From Flavobacterium sp. LC2016-23 (GTDB lineage Bacteria > Bacteroidota > Bacteroidia > Flavobacteriales > Flavobacteriaceae), in the NCBI RefSeq assembly GCF_009674775.1, contig NZ_WKKE01000004.1:124001-188000 (forward strand): a stretch of 64,000 nucleotides of DNA, given 5' to 3'. The position numbers and the translations under genes were made by a program. This document shows positions 62,798 through 64,000 of this stretch, one piece after another. A model generated the notes under the pieces. It worked only from the letters and a program-made list of their open reading frames with translations. It made no database searches and had not been told where the DNA came from. How positions within the stretch are numbered: the first letter of the stretch is position 1; each line of letters opens with the position of its first letter.

Positions 62798-62827
62798 AAG
62801 GCATTCTGGAAACAGGATGCTTTTTTT
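62798..62827 (+). terminator. Rho-independent terminator with GAAA loop
   Basis: GCATTCTG-GAAA-CAGGATGC stem (one G-U pair) followed by seven T, 25 bp past the J-domain gene stop. The rest of the gap to 63035 shows no gene. Confidence 0.85.
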
Positions 62828-63035
62828 ATGCTTTAAAATTAAAATATTATGCTTTTAAAGCCACAATTCTGATATTATTAAAAGTTTTAAGTTAAATTTC
62901 ACAAACAAACACCCTGATAATATGAGAATTAAGCACAAAAAAACTATAACAAAATTTTAGGCAACAAAATTCTTTATATTTTATATTTTTAGATACTTTT
63001 GTTGCACAAATCAATTAACTAATTAATTTTTTATA

Positions 63036-64000
63036 ATGAAAAAAATATTTTTTTTACTTACTGCTACTGTAGCAATCATTTCATGCAGCAAAGTTAAAGA
63101 CGGAGAGTACCTAATTACAGGAACTGCAAAAGGAATTGAAAACGGAAAAACGATCATCCTACAAGGACAGGATCCTACTACAAAAATGGCAGTAGCTCTT
63201 GATACTGTAAAAGTTGAAAACGGAAAATTTGAAATAAAAGGAAAAGTAACTGAACCAGCTTTCCATACGTTAATCCTTCAGGGTGCTAACGGACCAATTC
63301 CTTTTATCTTAGAAACCGGAGAAATTACTATCGCTATTGACAAAGACAGTATCCATAAATCTAAAATTTCAGGAACTTATAATAATGATGAGTATGTAAA
63401 ATTCAATGAAGAACTTACTAAAACTCAAAAAAGATTAGCTGATTTTCAGAAAAACAACACTCAGAAAATGCAAGCGGCTCAACAAGCTCAGGATACTGCA
63501 ACTATCAACGGTTTGATGAAACAATACATGACGATTCAAACTGAAGTACAGGCTGATTCTAAAAAGAAATATGTAGCTTACGCTGAAAGTCACCCAAAAT
63601 CATACATTTCTGCTTTAATTATTCAAGGTATGTTAGGAGATCCTTCTACTGACATTAAAAAAGCTGAGGCTTTGTACAATTCATTAGATGAGTCATTAAA
63701 AAATACAGCTCCTGGTAAAGAAATCAAAACAAAAATCGGTCAAGCAAAAATGCCTGCAGTTGGTGCAACAGCTCCTCCTGTTGGTAACGCTAAATGAAGA
63801 TCAGATTTTTCTGCGCCTAACCCGGAAGGGAAAGTAATTTCTCTTAAACAAAGTTTAGGCAAAGTAACTATTGTTGATTTCTGGGCTTCATGGTGCGGAC
63901 CATGCAGAAAAGAAAATCCGAACGTTGTAGCTATTTATAAAGAGTTACATGCTAAAGGACTTAATATTGTTGGTGTTTCTTTAGATAAAGAAGCTGGTGC
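63036..64000 (+). pseudogene. DUF4369/TlpA-like thioredoxin lipoprotein broken by an in-frame TGA
   Basis: From ATG 63036 a lipoprotein (lipobox IISCSK) reads through a DUF4369 domain (GKTIILQGQD, LDTVKVENGKFEIKGKV, residues ~20-115) and a helical region to an in-frame TGA at 63795-63797. The same frame continues without a stop to the window edge and encodes the start of a TlpA-type thioredoxin domain (SAPNPEGKVISLKQSLG, WCGPC at 63891-63905). No Met lies between, so the second part cannot start on its own. The full protein would be a periplasmic thiol-disulfide reductase. The TGA is a nonsense mutation, a sequencing error or a read-through site. Confidence 0.85.

Noticed and set aside
63795..63797. 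Selenocysteine codon
   Set aside because: The TGA is in a linker rather than at a catalytic position, no hairpin typical of a SECIS follows directly, and selenoproteins are not expected here.

Overview
The window looks like chromosomal DNA of a Flavobacterium-type member of the Bacteroidota. It is AT-rich. It carries a SusC/SusD polysaccharide utilisation locus (PUL), a secreted ELWxxDGT-repeat protein with a type IX secretion (T9SS) sorting tail, a one-domain response regulator, LytTR and DUF6377 regulators, and several upstream boxes matching the Bacteroidota -7 element TAnnTTTG. I saw no rRNA, tRNA, CRISPR array, insertion sequence or phage gene.

Layout. 1-2.3 kb: tail of an AraC regulator and two short-chain dehydrogenases. 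2.5-4.8 kb (minus): PepSY-like secreted protein and a LytS/LytTR-type two-component pair. 5-10.8 kb: divergent tripartite efflux operon in the order TolC-RND-adaptor; its pump has an EF-hand-like loop. 11-14.4 kb: nested hairpin element and the T9SS repeat protein. 14.5-17 kb: small hypotheticals, a lone receiver protein, a RelE/ParE toxin-antitoxin pair and a decayed HTH antitoxin-like fragment. 17.2-24 kb: TetR regulator followed by adaptor-RND-(37-aa membrane peptide)-TolC, with five related 23-bp repeats that look like operators. 24-29.4 kb: 86-bp minisatellite, DoxX, VOC, DinB, DUF1328 and a large GT4 glycosyltransferase fusion. 29.7-36.7 kb: MlaE-MlaF-MlaD lipid transporter followed by an AsmA-like protein, a low-affinity iron-permease-like protein and an FAD oxidoreductase. 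36.8-40.4 kb: MarR-GNAT fusion, AraC regulator (with a duplicated tail), deoxyinosine glycosylase and DUF6526. 40.7-52.4 kb: PUL (DUF5004 lipoprotein, putative glycan-binding protein, SusC, SusD, GH71/99-like, GH97) with a divergent DUF6377 regulator. 52.8-62.8 kb: sterol desaturase, glutamate dehydrogenase, EamA transporter, 2OG-Fe(II) oxygenase, MoxR-like AAA/VWA pair, YchJ, small proteins and a J-domain/KTSC protein. 63.0 kb to the end: DUF4369/TlpA-type thioredoxin lipoprotein whose frame is broken by an in-frame TGA.

How the genes work together. The two efflux operons should export toxic compounds through the outer membrane under different controls: a long palindrome beside the two-component pair for one, TetR plus a repeat array for the other. 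The Mla genes and the AsmA-like protein probably form one envelope-lipid transport unit. The PUL should bind, import and hydrolyse an alpha-linked glycan. A notable feature of the intergenic DNA is short tandem repeats, often with a 7-bp period, placed mostly just after gene ends.

The strongest candidates for something new are the EF-hand-like loop in the RND pump, the 37-aa peptide inside the TetR-controlled efflux operon with its operator array, and the in-frame TGA in the TlpA-like gene.
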